DNA from: Acidimicrobiales bacterium
GTDB taxonomy: Bacteria; Actinomycetota; Acidimicrobiia; Acidimicrobiales; Aldehydirespiratoraceae
Length of the DNA: 64,000 nucleotides
Direction of reading: 5' to 3'
NCBI GenBank assembly: GCA_029263195.1
Contig: JAJCXX010000003.1
Span: 1-64,000, forward strand
Shown here: positions 52,057-59,409 of the stretch, in pieces
Layout: every line of letters begins with the position of its first letter
Numbering within the stretch: position 1 is the first letter of the stretch
Made by a program: the position numbers and the translations under genes
Notes under the pieces: model-generated
Database searches by the model: none
Seen by the model: the letters and a program-made list of their open reading frames with translations, nothing else
Told to the model about the DNA's origin: nothing

Positions 52057-53364
52057 TCATGATTCCAGCTCGGTGCCGGCAATGACATCGGCATATCCGG
52101 CGTCGGCGATCAACTGCTGCATGGCCTGAGATCCCTGGCATCCGAGTTCCTCGAATGCGATCATCGGGGAGAGATCGCCGACGTCGAAGCCGGCTCCGGG
52201 ATCGACGCCAGCCAGCACGTCGTCCATCGCTTGCAGGTACGGCCCGGACACCGCGGCATGGTCGATGCCGAGTCCGCCGGCGACTTCGATCAGGAGCCAG
52301 AACTGCATGCTTCCGCAGTTGCCGGTGGTCGTGTCGGTCGGGTCGGTGGTGTCGGTCGGGTCGGTCGGATCGGACGAGTGAGTCGGATCGACCGGGTCCT
52401 TGGTATCGATGACGACGTTGTCGCAGTACGACGACAGGAAGTCTTCGACTCGGTCGCGAAGAGCGGTGTCGCCGGGGCCAGGAACGACCTCGCTGTCGGC
52501 GGCGACCACGAGAGCATCTCGGTAGTCCTGAAGATCGGTGAGGGCCTCGGCTGGGAACCCAGCAGTGGCCTCAGCGGCCGTCACCAACTGGTTGAAGCCG
52601 TCGACCATCCGGTCGAGATACTCCAGAACTCCGGGGAGCCCGGGTTCGGTGGGTCCGCCCATGATCGTCGGGGCCACGTTCGCCCACACGGCACAGAACC
52701 GGGTTGCGGGTGTGACCTCGGCGGGAATCGTGGAAGTGGTCGATGTGGTGGTGTTCGGAGCCTGAGTGGTGGGGGTCGAATGACTGATCGGTGCCGTCGG
52801 GCCGGGTTCGGCCAACGGATTGCCGCAGGCGCAGCGGACCCGAGGAACGCCGCTGTCGTCGATGAGCACGGCGGTTCCGGATGCGAGAGTCGCTTGGAAG
52901 CCTCGGGCGACACCGCCGCGATAGGCATGGTTGGTGACGCGGGTCGGCTGATTGAGCACGGCGGGCTCCAGCGAACGGATCGTGTCGGAGATCTCGCCGA
53001 CTTCGACATCGGCTGCCTCGGCCCATGCCGCCGCGATCGTCGGGTTGTCGTCGAGGAACCCGATCAGGGCCTCTGGTCGGCACTCAGCGATCTCGGCATC
53101 AGGCACGAACGGGTCGGATCCCCGCTGATCGGCCGCCTCGAAGACCACATCCTCGGTCTGGAAGACCACATCCTCGGTCTGACCGAGTGCGGCTGCTGCG
53201 TTTTCCAATGTCGACTTTGAGCCGCATGCGGCGAGTATCAGCACCAAGAGCACGAGGTAGACGAGGGAGGTCAGCACACTGATGTGGCGTGAGCCTGCTT
53301 GGAAGGGGGTGGTGTCGGGAGTGGGAGGGATTTCCAGTGTCTTGACAGTTGCGATGCGGGCCAT
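52057..53364 (-). CDS. DUF6777-like lipoprotein with domain shared with the adjacent sigma fusion
   Basis: A 435-aa lipoprotein. A long n-region precedes the hydrophobic stretch and lipobox ILAACG (Cys47). A DUF6777-like domain (about 60-185, VVFEAADQRGSDPFV to RVRCACGNPL) is followed by a Thr-rich linker, a helical domain (223-314) starting FCAVW and ending SSYC that resembles the C-terminal domain of the sigma fusion next door, a repeat DPTDPTDTTDPTDTT and a C-terminal helical part with Cys350 and Cys409. AAGGAG lies 8 nt before the ATG. A 21-bp tandem duplication encodes QTEDVVF twice. Confidence 0.8.
   Translation of the reverse strand: MARIATVKTLEIPPTPDTTPFQAGSRHISVLTSLVYLVLLVLILAACGSKSTLENAAAALGQTEDVVFQTEDVVFEAADQRGSDPFVPDAEIAECRPEALIGFLDDNPTIAAAWAEAADVEVGEISDTIRSLEPAVLNQPTRVTNHAYRGGVARGFQATLASGTAVLIDDSGVPRVRCACGNPLAEPGPTAPISHSTPTTQAPNTTTSTTSTIPAEVTPATRFCAVWANVAPTIMGGPTEPGLPGVLEYLDRMVDGFNQLVTAAEATAGFPAEALTDLQDYRDALVVAADSEVVPGPGDTALRDRVEDFLSSYCDNVVIDTKDPVDPTHSSDPTDPTDTTDPTDTTTGNCGSMQFWLLIEVAGGLGIDHAAVSGPYLQAMDDVLAGVDPGAGFDVGDLSPMIAFEELGCQGSQAMQQLIADAGYADVIAGTELES
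53140..53181. repeat. Perfect 21-bp tandem duplication in lipoprotein gene
   Basis: Two identical 21-bp units, 53140-53160 and 53161-53181, duplicate seven codons (QTEDVVF) near the N-terminus of the mature lipoprotein. In frame, so recent slippage without loss of the gene. Confidence 0.9.
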
Positions 53365-53478
53365 TGGCTCGTCTCCTTGTTGTGGGGGTACAAGGGAGAC
53401 GCTCCACCAGGGACGATCTGAAAGTTTTCGCGGAGACTATTGTTTCGGCGAACTCGTGGCCGGAATGTCACACCCCCA

Positions 53479-53500
53479 CACCACAGTGGTGACATGTCAC
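53479..53500. promoter_or_regulatory. Two overlapping palindromes upstream of rpsF (operator candidate)
   Basis: CACCACAGTGGTG (53479-53491) and GTGACATGTCAC (53489-53500) overlap by 3 bp in the 269-bp gap between the lipoprotein and rpsF genes. Binding protein unknown. The remaining gap holds promoters in both directions but I see no clear -35/-10 pair. Confidence 0.35.
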
Positions 53501-53633
53501 TCGCACCGGTAGCCTTGCCGAGTCCCAATTGGGCCAGCCAAATATTTGTCGGTGTTCATCGACGAATCACAACCAATAACCCCTGCCCCGGGAATGGGGC
53601 CCCGGCCGTGCCGGGTCCACAGGAGGTCAGCTC

Positions 53634-53978
53634 GTGAAGCGAGCATACGAATTGATGATCATCATTGATCGCGATGTGGCGGACGCCGACATCGCCGAGG
53701 TGATGACACGAACCGAAGGTCAGGCCACCGAAGAGGGTGCCACCATTGCCTCGACCGACAATTGGGGTCGGCGTCGGTTCGCTTACGAGATCGACCACAA
53801 GCTCGAGGGAACCTACGTGGTGTGGGAGGTCGTCACCGAAACGGCCGGGCTCCCCGTCACCGAACGCCAGCTACGTCTCGCAGACGACATCGTCCGCCAC
53901 AAGCTGTTCCGCCTTCCCGAGAAGGAGGCCACACGACGCGGCCTCCTCGGTGAAGCAACGCCGGCCGCGGCCGGCTGA
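53634..53978 (+). CDS. rpsF: 30S ribosomal protein S6
   Basis: A 114-aa ribosomal protein with the family opening KRAYELMIIIDRDV and the conserved DNWGRRRFAYEIDHKLEGTYVVW (in about 43-65). GTG at 53634 is preceded by AGGAGGTCAGCTC, a strong ribosome-binding site. S6 pairs with S18, encoded two genes downstream, on the 30S platform. First gene of rpsF-ssb-rpsR-rplI. Confidence 0.97.
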   Translation: MKRAYELMIIIDRDVADADIAEVMTRTEGQATEEGATIASTDNWGRRRFAYEIDHKLEGTYVVWEVVTETAGLPVTERQLRLADDIVRHKLFRLPEKEATRRGLLGEATPAAAG

Positions 53979-53993
53979 TCCGGAGGTATCGAA

Positions 53994-54458
53994 ATGGGAT
54001 ACGACAACACCGTTACCGTCGTCGGGAATGTCACCCGCGACCCAGAACTTCGCTTCACCCAGGGCCAGATGGCGATTGCCACCTTTGGTGTGGCCTGGAA
54101 CAAGAAGAAGCAAGACGCTGAGGATGAGGTGTCGTTCTTCGACGTCACCTGCTTTCGTCAGCTCGCCGAGAACGTGGCCGAGTCGATCACCAAGGGCACT
54201 CGTGTGGTGATCTACGGCACCTTGCAGCAGCGCAGCTGGGAAAACAACGAAGGTCAGCGCCGTTCCAAGGTCGAGATTCTCGCCGACGATGTCGCCCCGA
54301 GCCTCAAGTGGGCTTCGGCTCAGATAACTCGCAACGAATTCAAGGGCGGTGGAGCCCAGGGCGGTTCTGCCCCCCAAGGAGGAGGAGATCGCACGGTCTC
54401 CAACCAGAACCAGGGCGCAAGTGCCCCGGCTTACGACGTCGACGAAGAACCATTCTGA
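53994..54458 (+). CDS. ssb: Single-stranded DNA-binding protein
   Basis: A 154-aa SSB: OB-fold (about 1-110) with NTVTVVGNVTRDPELRFTQ and FFDVTCFRQLAENVAES, a Gly/Gln-rich linker and the acidic C-terminal tip DVDEEPF that recruits replication partners. GGAGG lies 8 nt before the ATG, 15 bp after rpsF. It is a normal length for actinobacterial SSB. Confidence 0.97.
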   Translation: MGYDNTVTVVGNVTRDPELRFTQGQMAIATFGVAWNKKKQDAEDEVSFFDVTCFRQLAENVAESITKGTRVVIYGTLQQRSWENNEGQRRSKVEILADDVAPSLKWASAQITRNEFKGGGAQGGSAPQGGGDRTVSNQNQGASAPAYDVDEEPF

Positions 54459-54533
54459 AGCTCGCTTCCGCGAGCCAACAATCAAATTCGAAAGATCTGA
54501 CTGGCCGGACGTGTCCGGCCGAAAGGGAAAACC

Positions 54534-54968
54534 ATGGCCAAGGTCAAGAAGCGGGGTAAGTCGAAGGACAACCTCCGCAGGGGTAAGAAGAAGATCAGCA
54601 TTCTCAAGACCGAGAAGATCGACTATGTCGATTGGAAGGATGCGAATCTCCTTCGACGGTTCATGTCGGAACGGGCCAAGATCCGGGCCCGCCGCGTAAC
54701 CGGTAACACTGTTCAGCAACAGAAGATGTGTGCCGACGCCGTCAAGGTGGCTCGCGAGATGGCTCTGGTGCCCTATGCCAGCAGGGTCACCACCCAACGC
54801 AGCAATCGCGGCGATCGCGGCGATCGCAATCAGCGAGCCGACGGACCGGCCCCGCGTCCGAGCGCTCCGCCTCCTCCTCCGCGCGAGGGTGAAGAAGACG
54901 CCGCGGCCGAGTCGGTCGACACCGTCGAAGCGAGCGTCGAGCAGACTGCCGAGGTCAGCGAATCGTGA
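54534..54968 (+). CDS. rpsR: 30S ribosomal protein S18 with long C-terminal extension
   Basis: A 144-aa S18. Residues 1-83 form the normal core ([45 protein letters not shown]). Typical S18 is about 75-90 aa; here a further 60 residues follow, first RG/DR-rich, then proline-rich and finally acidic ([19 protein letters not shown]). The stop overlaps the rplI GTG by 4 nt, so the extension is not a misread of the downstream gene. Confidence 0.95.
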   Translation: MAKVKKRGKSKDNLRRGKKKISILKTEKIDYVDWKDANLLRRFMSERAKIRARRVTGNTVQQQKMCADAVKVAREMALVPYASRVTTQRSNRGDRGDRNQRADGPAPRPSAPPPPPREGEEDAAAESVDTVEASVEQTAEVSES

Positions 54969-55411
54969 AGATCGTACTTCGAGACGACGTGAGCGGTCTG
55001 GGCAACAAGGGCGATGTTTGCGATGTGGCCGACGGCTACTTCCGCAACTACCTCGATCCCAACAAGCTCGCCTTCAGGGCAACGGCAGGCAACCAGGATC
55101 AGGCCGAGGCCATGCGTCGGGCTGCGGCTCTGCGCAATGCAGCGAGTCGTGCCGATGCCGAAGAGGTCGCCACCGTCGTGGTGTCCTCCTCGATCACCAT
55201 CGCCGCCAAGGCGGGCGAGGGTGGACGGCTGTTCGGATCGGTCACTGCTTCCGATATTGCCGAAGCCGTAGCCGAACAGACCGGCGCTGTCATCGATCGT
55301 CACGCCATCCTGTTCGATGGTCACATCAAGGACCTGGGGCAGACCATCGTGACATGCAAGCTTCACCCCGAGGTGGAGTTTCCGATCACCGTTGAGGTTG
55401 TCGAGGCCTGA
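54965..55411 (+). CDS. rplI: 50S ribosomal protein L9
   Basis: A 148-aa L9 with the N-terminal RNA-binding domain [30 protein letters not shown], the long connecting helix and a C-terminal domain ending [18 protein letters not shown] start overlaps the rpsR stop (GTGA). It is the last gene before a hairpin and the dnaB promoter region. Confidence 0.96.
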   Translation: MKIVLRDDVSGLGNKGDVCDVADGYFRNYLDPNKLAFRATAGNQDQAEAMRRAAALRNAASRADAEEVATVVVSSSITIAAKAGEGGRLFGSVTASDIAEAVAEQTGAVIDRHAILFDGHIKDLGQTIVTCKLHPEVEFPITVEVVEA

Positions 55412-55417
55412 TGTCGC

Positions 55418-55439
55418 ACCGGCGCACTCTTGTGCCGGT
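55418..55439 (+). terminator. Hairpin after rplI (terminator candidate)
   Basis: ACCG-(GC bulge)-GCAC pairs with GTGC-CGGT around a TCTT loop, just after the rplI stop. Only a weak T-tract follows, and a DnaA box begins at its last base. Confidence 0.4.
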
Positions 55440-55447
55440 TATCCACA
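55439..55447 (+). promoter_or_regulatory. Perfect DnaA box upstream of dnaB
   Basis: TTATCCACA, an exact match to the classical DnaA-binding consensus, lies 177 bp before the dnaB start in a 212-bp gap. It may let DnaA control helicase-gene transcription. Confidence 0.6.
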
Positions 55448-55623
55448 GATCATCCCTGAGAAATCCCCGTGTTTGCGCGGGCTTTCCACTGGTATCCCAC
55501 AGGGCACTAGGGGCAAGATCAAAGCCAAGATTGGGTGAGTGGGCGACAACGGATGTACTGGAACGATCAAACGATGAACGGTGACCATGAGTTGGCCCAT
55601 GCCACTCTGAATGTAGGAGTGGA

Positions 55624-56982
55624 ATGGTCGCTTACGATCTGACCGACAATCGCACCACCCGGGTGCCGCCGCACAATCTCGAGGCCGAGGAGTCGCTTCT
55701 GGGAGCGATGTTGCTGTCGCGCGACGCTATTGCCGACGCGGTCGAAACGGCTCGCAGCGAACACTTCTACCGGCCGGCCAACGCTCATGTATTCGACGCC
55801 ATATCGACGCTCTACGCGGCTGGCGATCCGGCTGATCCGGTGACCGTTGCCGAAGAGCTCGATCACGCCGGCGTGTTGGATGTGGTTGGAGGCATCGACG
55901 CGCTGTTGGCACTGCAGGTCAACACGCCCGCTACCTCCAATGCCTCCAAGTACGCCCAGATTGTGTCCGAACGTTTCACCCTTCGCCGGCTGATCGGCGT
56001 GGGTAGCGAGATCGCCGAACTCGGCTACAGCCTCCCCGACGACGTGACAAGGGCGGTCGACGAGGCCGAGAACATGATGTTCCAGGTGGGACAGGGCCGT
56101 GTGGCCGACACCATGGCCGAAATACGCGATCTGCTCGACGCCACCCTCGACCGTCTGGAGCGGCTCTACGAACAAGGCCAGGGAATCACCGGCACACCCA
56201 CCGGATTCATCGACCTCGATGATCTCTTGTCGGGGCTTCAGCCCAGCTCGCTGGTGATCGTCGGGGCGCGCCCTGCCATGGGCAAGACCGCCTTCGCTCT
56301 CAACATTGCCGCTCATGCCGCGGTGAGGGAGTCTCGCTCCGTACTCGTCTTCAGCTTGGAGATGGGCCACCTCGAGCTCAGTCAGAGACTGCTGTGTTCC
56401 GAAGCTAGCGTCGACGCCAAGAACATGCGCGACGGCAAGCTCAGCGAAGACGACTGGACTCGTATCTCCAACGGCATCGGTCGTCTGGCCGAATCGAAGA
56501 TTTGGATCGACGACAATCCCAACATGACGATCATGGAGATCAGATCGAAGGCCCGCCGTCTCAAGAGCCGGGTCGGCGACCTCGGAATGATCGTGGTCGA
56601 CTATCTCCAGCTGATGTCCGGTCGAGCGAGCGCCGAGAATCGACAGGTGGAGGTTGCCGAAATCTCGCGAGGTCTGAAGATTCTGGCTCGCGAACTCGAG
56701 TGTCCGGTGGTCGGCTTGTCTCAGCTCTCGAGGAACCTGGAGATGCGAGCCGACAAGCGACCCATGCTGGCTGATCTTCGCGAATCGGGTTCGATCGAAC
56801 AGGACGCCGACGTGGTGATGTTTCTCTATCGCGATGAGGTCTACAACCCGGGCAGCGACAGCGAGGGAATCGCCGAGGTCATCGTCGCCAAGCATCGAAA
56901 CGGGCCAACCGGAACCGTCCAGCTCGGGTTTGTTCCACGCTTCACGTCGTTCCGAAACTTGACTCGCCGCGGCGAAGTCTGA
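55624..56982 (+). CDS. dnaB: Replicative DNA helicase DnaB
   Basis: A 452-aa hexameric helicase without intein. The N-terminal domain begins VPPHNLEAEESLLGAMLL; the RecA-like domain has Walker A GARPAMGKTAFALN, Walker B MIVVDYLQLM, and the DnaB motif LSRNLEMRADKRPMLADLRESGSIEQDAD with the Arg finger region VAKHRNGPTG. GGAG precedes the ATG by 4 nt. It would be loaded by the DciA protein encoded elsewhere in the window. Confidence 0.98.
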   Translation: MVAYDLTDNRTTRVPPHNLEAEESLLGAMLLSRDAIADAVETARSEHFYRPANAHVFDAISTLYAAGDPADPVTVAEELDHAGVLDVVGGIDALLALQVNTPATSNASKYAQIVSERFTLRRLIGVGSEIAELGYSLPDDVTRAVDEAENMMFQVGQGRVADTMAEIRDLLDATLDRLERLYEQGQGITGTPTGFIDLDDLLSGLQPSSLVIVGARPAMGKTAFALNIAAHAAVRESRSVLVFSLEMGHLELSQRLLCSEASVDAKNMRDGKLSEDDWTRISNGIGRLAESKIWIDDNPNMTIMEIRSKARRLKSRVGDLGMIVVDYLQLMSGRASAENRQVEVAEISRGLKILARELECPVVGLSQLSRNLEMRADKRPMLADLRESGSIEQDADVVMFLYRDEVYNPGSDSEGIAEVIVAKHRNGPTGTVQLGFVPRFTSFRNLTRRGEV

Positions 56983-57030
56983 TCCCACGCGCCACGGCCC
57001 GGAGCTCGGGGATGGCTAGCGTCGACCGGG

Positions 57031-57747
57031 ATGGATCGGGCTCCGAAGTTGATCGCAGCGTCATTGGTCGGATTTCTGGCTGTAGTGGCGATCGGTTGGT
57101 TGGTGTGGTCCGACGGCGAATCGCACTCGCCCGCTGGGATCCCGGCGGCCACGTCGTTTCCGGCGATCGACCACGACCCGGCCGCGGCCGGCGATCTCGA
57201 GGTCGCATGGCGGGCTTGGCGAAACGGAACATTTGTCGTGCAAGGCACCTGGACACGAACCCTTGACTCCGGTGGTTCACCCCTAACCGGTCCGACCCTT
57301 GTGGTCCAGGATCCGCCGCGTCGGGTCGTGCAGCGACTCGGCGCAACCGCTGAACTCTTCGACGATCGGGTCGCGGCATGTGAACCCGTGACCGGCAACG
57401 GCCCGGATGAAGTCGATGCAGTCGGTGTGGCACCGTGCGTGAGTGGTCAGGCGGGTCTCAGCTACGACGATCGGGTAACGATAGAATTGGCCACCGTCGC
57501 GGACTATGTCACCGGTGTGAACCGGATCTACGACATTGATCGCGGACCGATTGAGGGATGCTTTCGTGCGGAGTTATCCGTGTCGGCGCTGGCCTCACCG
57601 TGGGGTAGATGGGCCCAATTCTGTTTCGATTCCGACACCGGAGCCATGATCTCGAGTCGGATTCGTCGTCAGTCGGCGGTCGACGTGGAGGCCGCTTCGG
57701 TCGTGTCCACCGACGTCAGCGATTCCGACTTCCCCGAATCGTCGTAG
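57031..57747 (+). CDS. Secreted or membrane-anchored hypothetical protein (238 aa)
   Basis: An unrecognised protein with an N-terminal hydrophobic segment (about 8-27, IAASLVGFLAVVAIGWLVW) acting as anchor or signal. The exported part contains a W-R-x-G-T-F-V-V strand region (about 61-72) and four cysteines (in AACEPV, APCVSG, EGCFRA, QFCFDS) that could form two disulfides. There is no strong ribosome-binding site, so the start at 57031 is provisional. It follows dnaB by 48 bp on the same strand. Confidence 0.65.
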   Translation: MDRAPKLIAASLVGFLAVVAIGWLVWSDGESHSPAGIPAATSFPAIDHDPAAAGDLEVAWRAWRNGTFVVQGTWTRTLDSGGSPLTGPTLVVQDPPRRVVQRLGATAELFDDRVAACEPVTGNGPDEVDAVGVAPCVSGQAGLSYDDRVTIELATVADYVTGVNRIYDIDRGPIEGCFRAELSVSALASPWGRWAQFCFDSDTGAMISSRIRRQSAVDVEAASVVSTDVSDSDFPESS

Positions 57748-57782
57748 TCATCGATCGACCGGCTTGTTCGGAGAAGTTGAGA

Positions 57783-57915
57783 GGGGGCGGAGGCTGAATG
57801 AGTGCGCCAGCACCCTGGAAAAGCGCTGGTGGCGATGCATTGGAGGGAGTATTCAACCCCCACCCTTCTCTCTGCGACCAGCGGGGGCGATACCGCTGGC
57901 CAGTATCTCTATCGG
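57783..57915. repeat. Structured direct repeat, copy A
   Basis: First of two related units of about 130 bp. It shares with copy B an identical 28-bp core (57823-57850), CAACCCCCACCC (57854-57865), GGGGGCGA and the end CTATCGG (57909-57915). A long-range stem pairs 57785-57799 with the CAACCCCCACCC arm (12 of 15 pairs), and a hairpin CCAGCGG/CCGCTGG (57878-57884 with 57893-57899) encloses GGGCGATA. Confidence 0.85.
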
Positions 57916-57984
57916 CGCGGGAATGGCCGTCCATGAGCAGAATTCCGTAGTTCTGCGAACAGATCATTCTTGCCGGGGGGTGAA

Positions 57985-58115
57985 ATGGGGTGGAGGTTGA
58001 ATGACAGCGCTAGCACCCTGGAAGGCGCTGGTGGCGATGCATTGGAGGGAGTTCTCAACCCCCACCCGATCTCTTGGCAAACGGGGGCGAATCCGTTGGC
58101 CGCCACCCCTATCGG
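57985..58115. repeat. Structured direct repeat, copy B
   Basis: Second unit, about 200 bp downstream of copy A, with the same core (58025-58052). The long-range stem is better paired (GGGTGGAGGTTGA, from 57988, against CAACCCCCACCC). In the 3' hairpin (58078-58084 with 58093-58099) the G-C pair of copy A becomes A-T, a compensatory change that supports a conserved fold, although another pair is lost. Confidence 0.85.
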
Positions 58116-58267
58116 ACCACAGGTGCCGACTTTGAGACGAAGTCCTCAGAACATGCCGAAGGTCCCGGTTGGACGATGAGGTTGGTAATCAGTGAGACTG
58201 CGACGGCTCAGATCGGCTCGGACAAATGGAGTCGACTGCAAGCTGAAATTTCCTACGGAGGTCTCGG

Positions 58268-58477
58268 GTGTTCTTGGGTGACAATTTGTTGGCGTGGTTG
58301 GTTCTGGCGATCGGTGGTGCCATGGCGGCCGGAAACCTCATGGCGATCGTGCGCCCGCCCGAAACAAAGAACGACGACAGCGATCTCGAACGGGCGCCAC
58401 TCATCCGAAGCATCGTGTTCATAGCGGTCGGCCTCGTGGCTTCGGTATGGGCAATTGCGAGCTTGATCAACTCCTGA
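58268..58477 (+). CDS. Small two-helix membrane protein (69 aa)
   Basis: An unrecognised 69-aa protein with two predicted helices (about 6-28, NLLAWLVLAIGGAMAAGNLMA, and about 46-68, SIVFIAVGLVASVWAIASLI) joined by a charged loop RPPETKNDDSDLERA. GTG at 58268 has GGAGG 6 nt upstream, good evidence for translation. It is the first gene after the tandem structured repeats, which may act as its leader. Confidence 0.65.
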   Translation: MFLGDNLLAWLVLAIGGAMAAGNLMAIVRPPETKNDDSDLERAPLIRSIVFIAVGLVASVWAIASLINS

Positions 58478-58510
58478 CCCAGTCGGCGCCCCGAGCTCGG
58501 TCCTGACTCC

Positions 58511-59338
58511 TCAGTCCTTCCAGCGGGGTTGGCGTTTTTCGACGAAGGCGCGAGCGGCCTCGCGGTAGTCGTCCTCAACCATCATCTCCCTGAGCCTGAG
58601 GTTCGAGTCTTCGACCGAGGCTGCCGGGTTGATGTTGATGGTGTCGACCGCGATTTGCCGCTTGGTCGCCCGCAACGAGTGAGGGCTGACGTCGTTGATG
58701 ATGTCGCCGGCGTAGAGGAGGGTCGCCTTGAGAACCTGATCGGGCGGCTCGACTCGATTGACCAGTCCCATTCGCTGAGCTTCCTCGGATGTGAACGTTC
58801 GGCTCGACAACAAGATGTCGTTGGCATTGCCGAGTCCGATCAGACGGGGCAGCAACCACGACAGACCGAATTCGGCCGGGAGATTGAGCTTCCCGTGTGC
58901 GGTGGTGAACTTGGCACCGGCGGCCGCGAACCGAAGGTCGCACCAACAGGCGAGGGCGAGGCCGACTCCGGCAACCGCGCCGTTGATGGCGGCTATTGAC
59001 ACGGTTTCGAGCCCCAAGAAGTAGCTGAAGTCGGCATCGAACTCCGGACGCACACCGAAGCCGGGATTGGCGATGTCGGCGGGTGTTCCCGGGTCGTATC
59101 CACCACGATCGGCGTGTCCCTGCAAGGCCTGGCCATCGGCCCCAGGGCAGAATGTTCGGCCCTCGGGGTCGCCGGTGATCACGACGACTCGCACGTCAGA
59201 ATCGTTCTCGACTTCATGGAGGCAGTAGCGGAGTTCGGTGTGCATTCTCCCGGTCCAGGAGTTGTGACGGTCGGGCCTCGACAGGGTGATGGTGGCGATC
59301 TCTCCGAACGTATCGAGCCTCGTGGTGTGCAATTCCAT
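58511..59338 (-). CDS. Enoyl-CoA hydratase/isomerase family protein
   Basis: A 275-aa crotonase-fold protein. The oxyanion-hole regions are FCPGADGQAL (about 64-73) and INGAVAGVGLALAC (about 120-133), and a glutamate lies in the LPAEFGLSWLLPRLIG segment (about 150-165). Substrate could be a short- or medium-chain enoyl-CoA in beta-oxidation or another CoA ester; family members vary widely. It is divergent from the 661-aa secreted protein gene. Confidence 0.88.
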   Translation of the reverse strand: MELHTTRLDTFGEIATITLSRPDRHNSWTGRMHTELRYCLHEVENDSDVRVVVITGDPEGRTFCPGADGQALQGHADRGGYDPGTPADIANPGFGVRPEFDADFSYFLGLETVSIAAINGAVAGVGLALACWCDLRFAAAGAKFTTAHGKLNLPAEFGLSWLLPRLIGLGNANDILLSSRTFTSEEAQRMGLVNRVEPPDQVLKATLLYAGDIINDVSPHSLRATKRQIAVDTININPAASVEDSNLRLREMMVEDDYREAARAFVEKRQPRWKD

Positions 59339-59409
59339 GTCGCCCCCTGGGTCGGCTTGGCTGATGCTGCCCGCAAGCTAGAGCATGCGAGCCGTTATCG
59401 TGCCCGACG

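Larger units (their letters stand above)
57748..58267. other. 520-bp gene-free region containing two structured repeats
   Basis: No protein-like reading frame is present. About 265 bp is occupied by two direct repeats; the remaining 3' 150 bp precede a small membrane protein gene and contain its GGAGG ribosome-binding site. Short ORFs that cross the repeats on the minus strand contain TPSNASPP twice, which is the translation of the repeat, not evidence for a protein. Confidence 0.7.

Noticed and set aside
55624..56982. Intein in dnaB or gyrA
   Set aside because: Both proteins align to normal-length families with continuous motifs, so no intein is present.
57764..58179. Short ORFs through the structured repeats on both strands
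   Set aside because: Their similarity to each other (TPSNASPP) only reflects the DNA repeat; no ribosome-binding sites or codon pattern support them.
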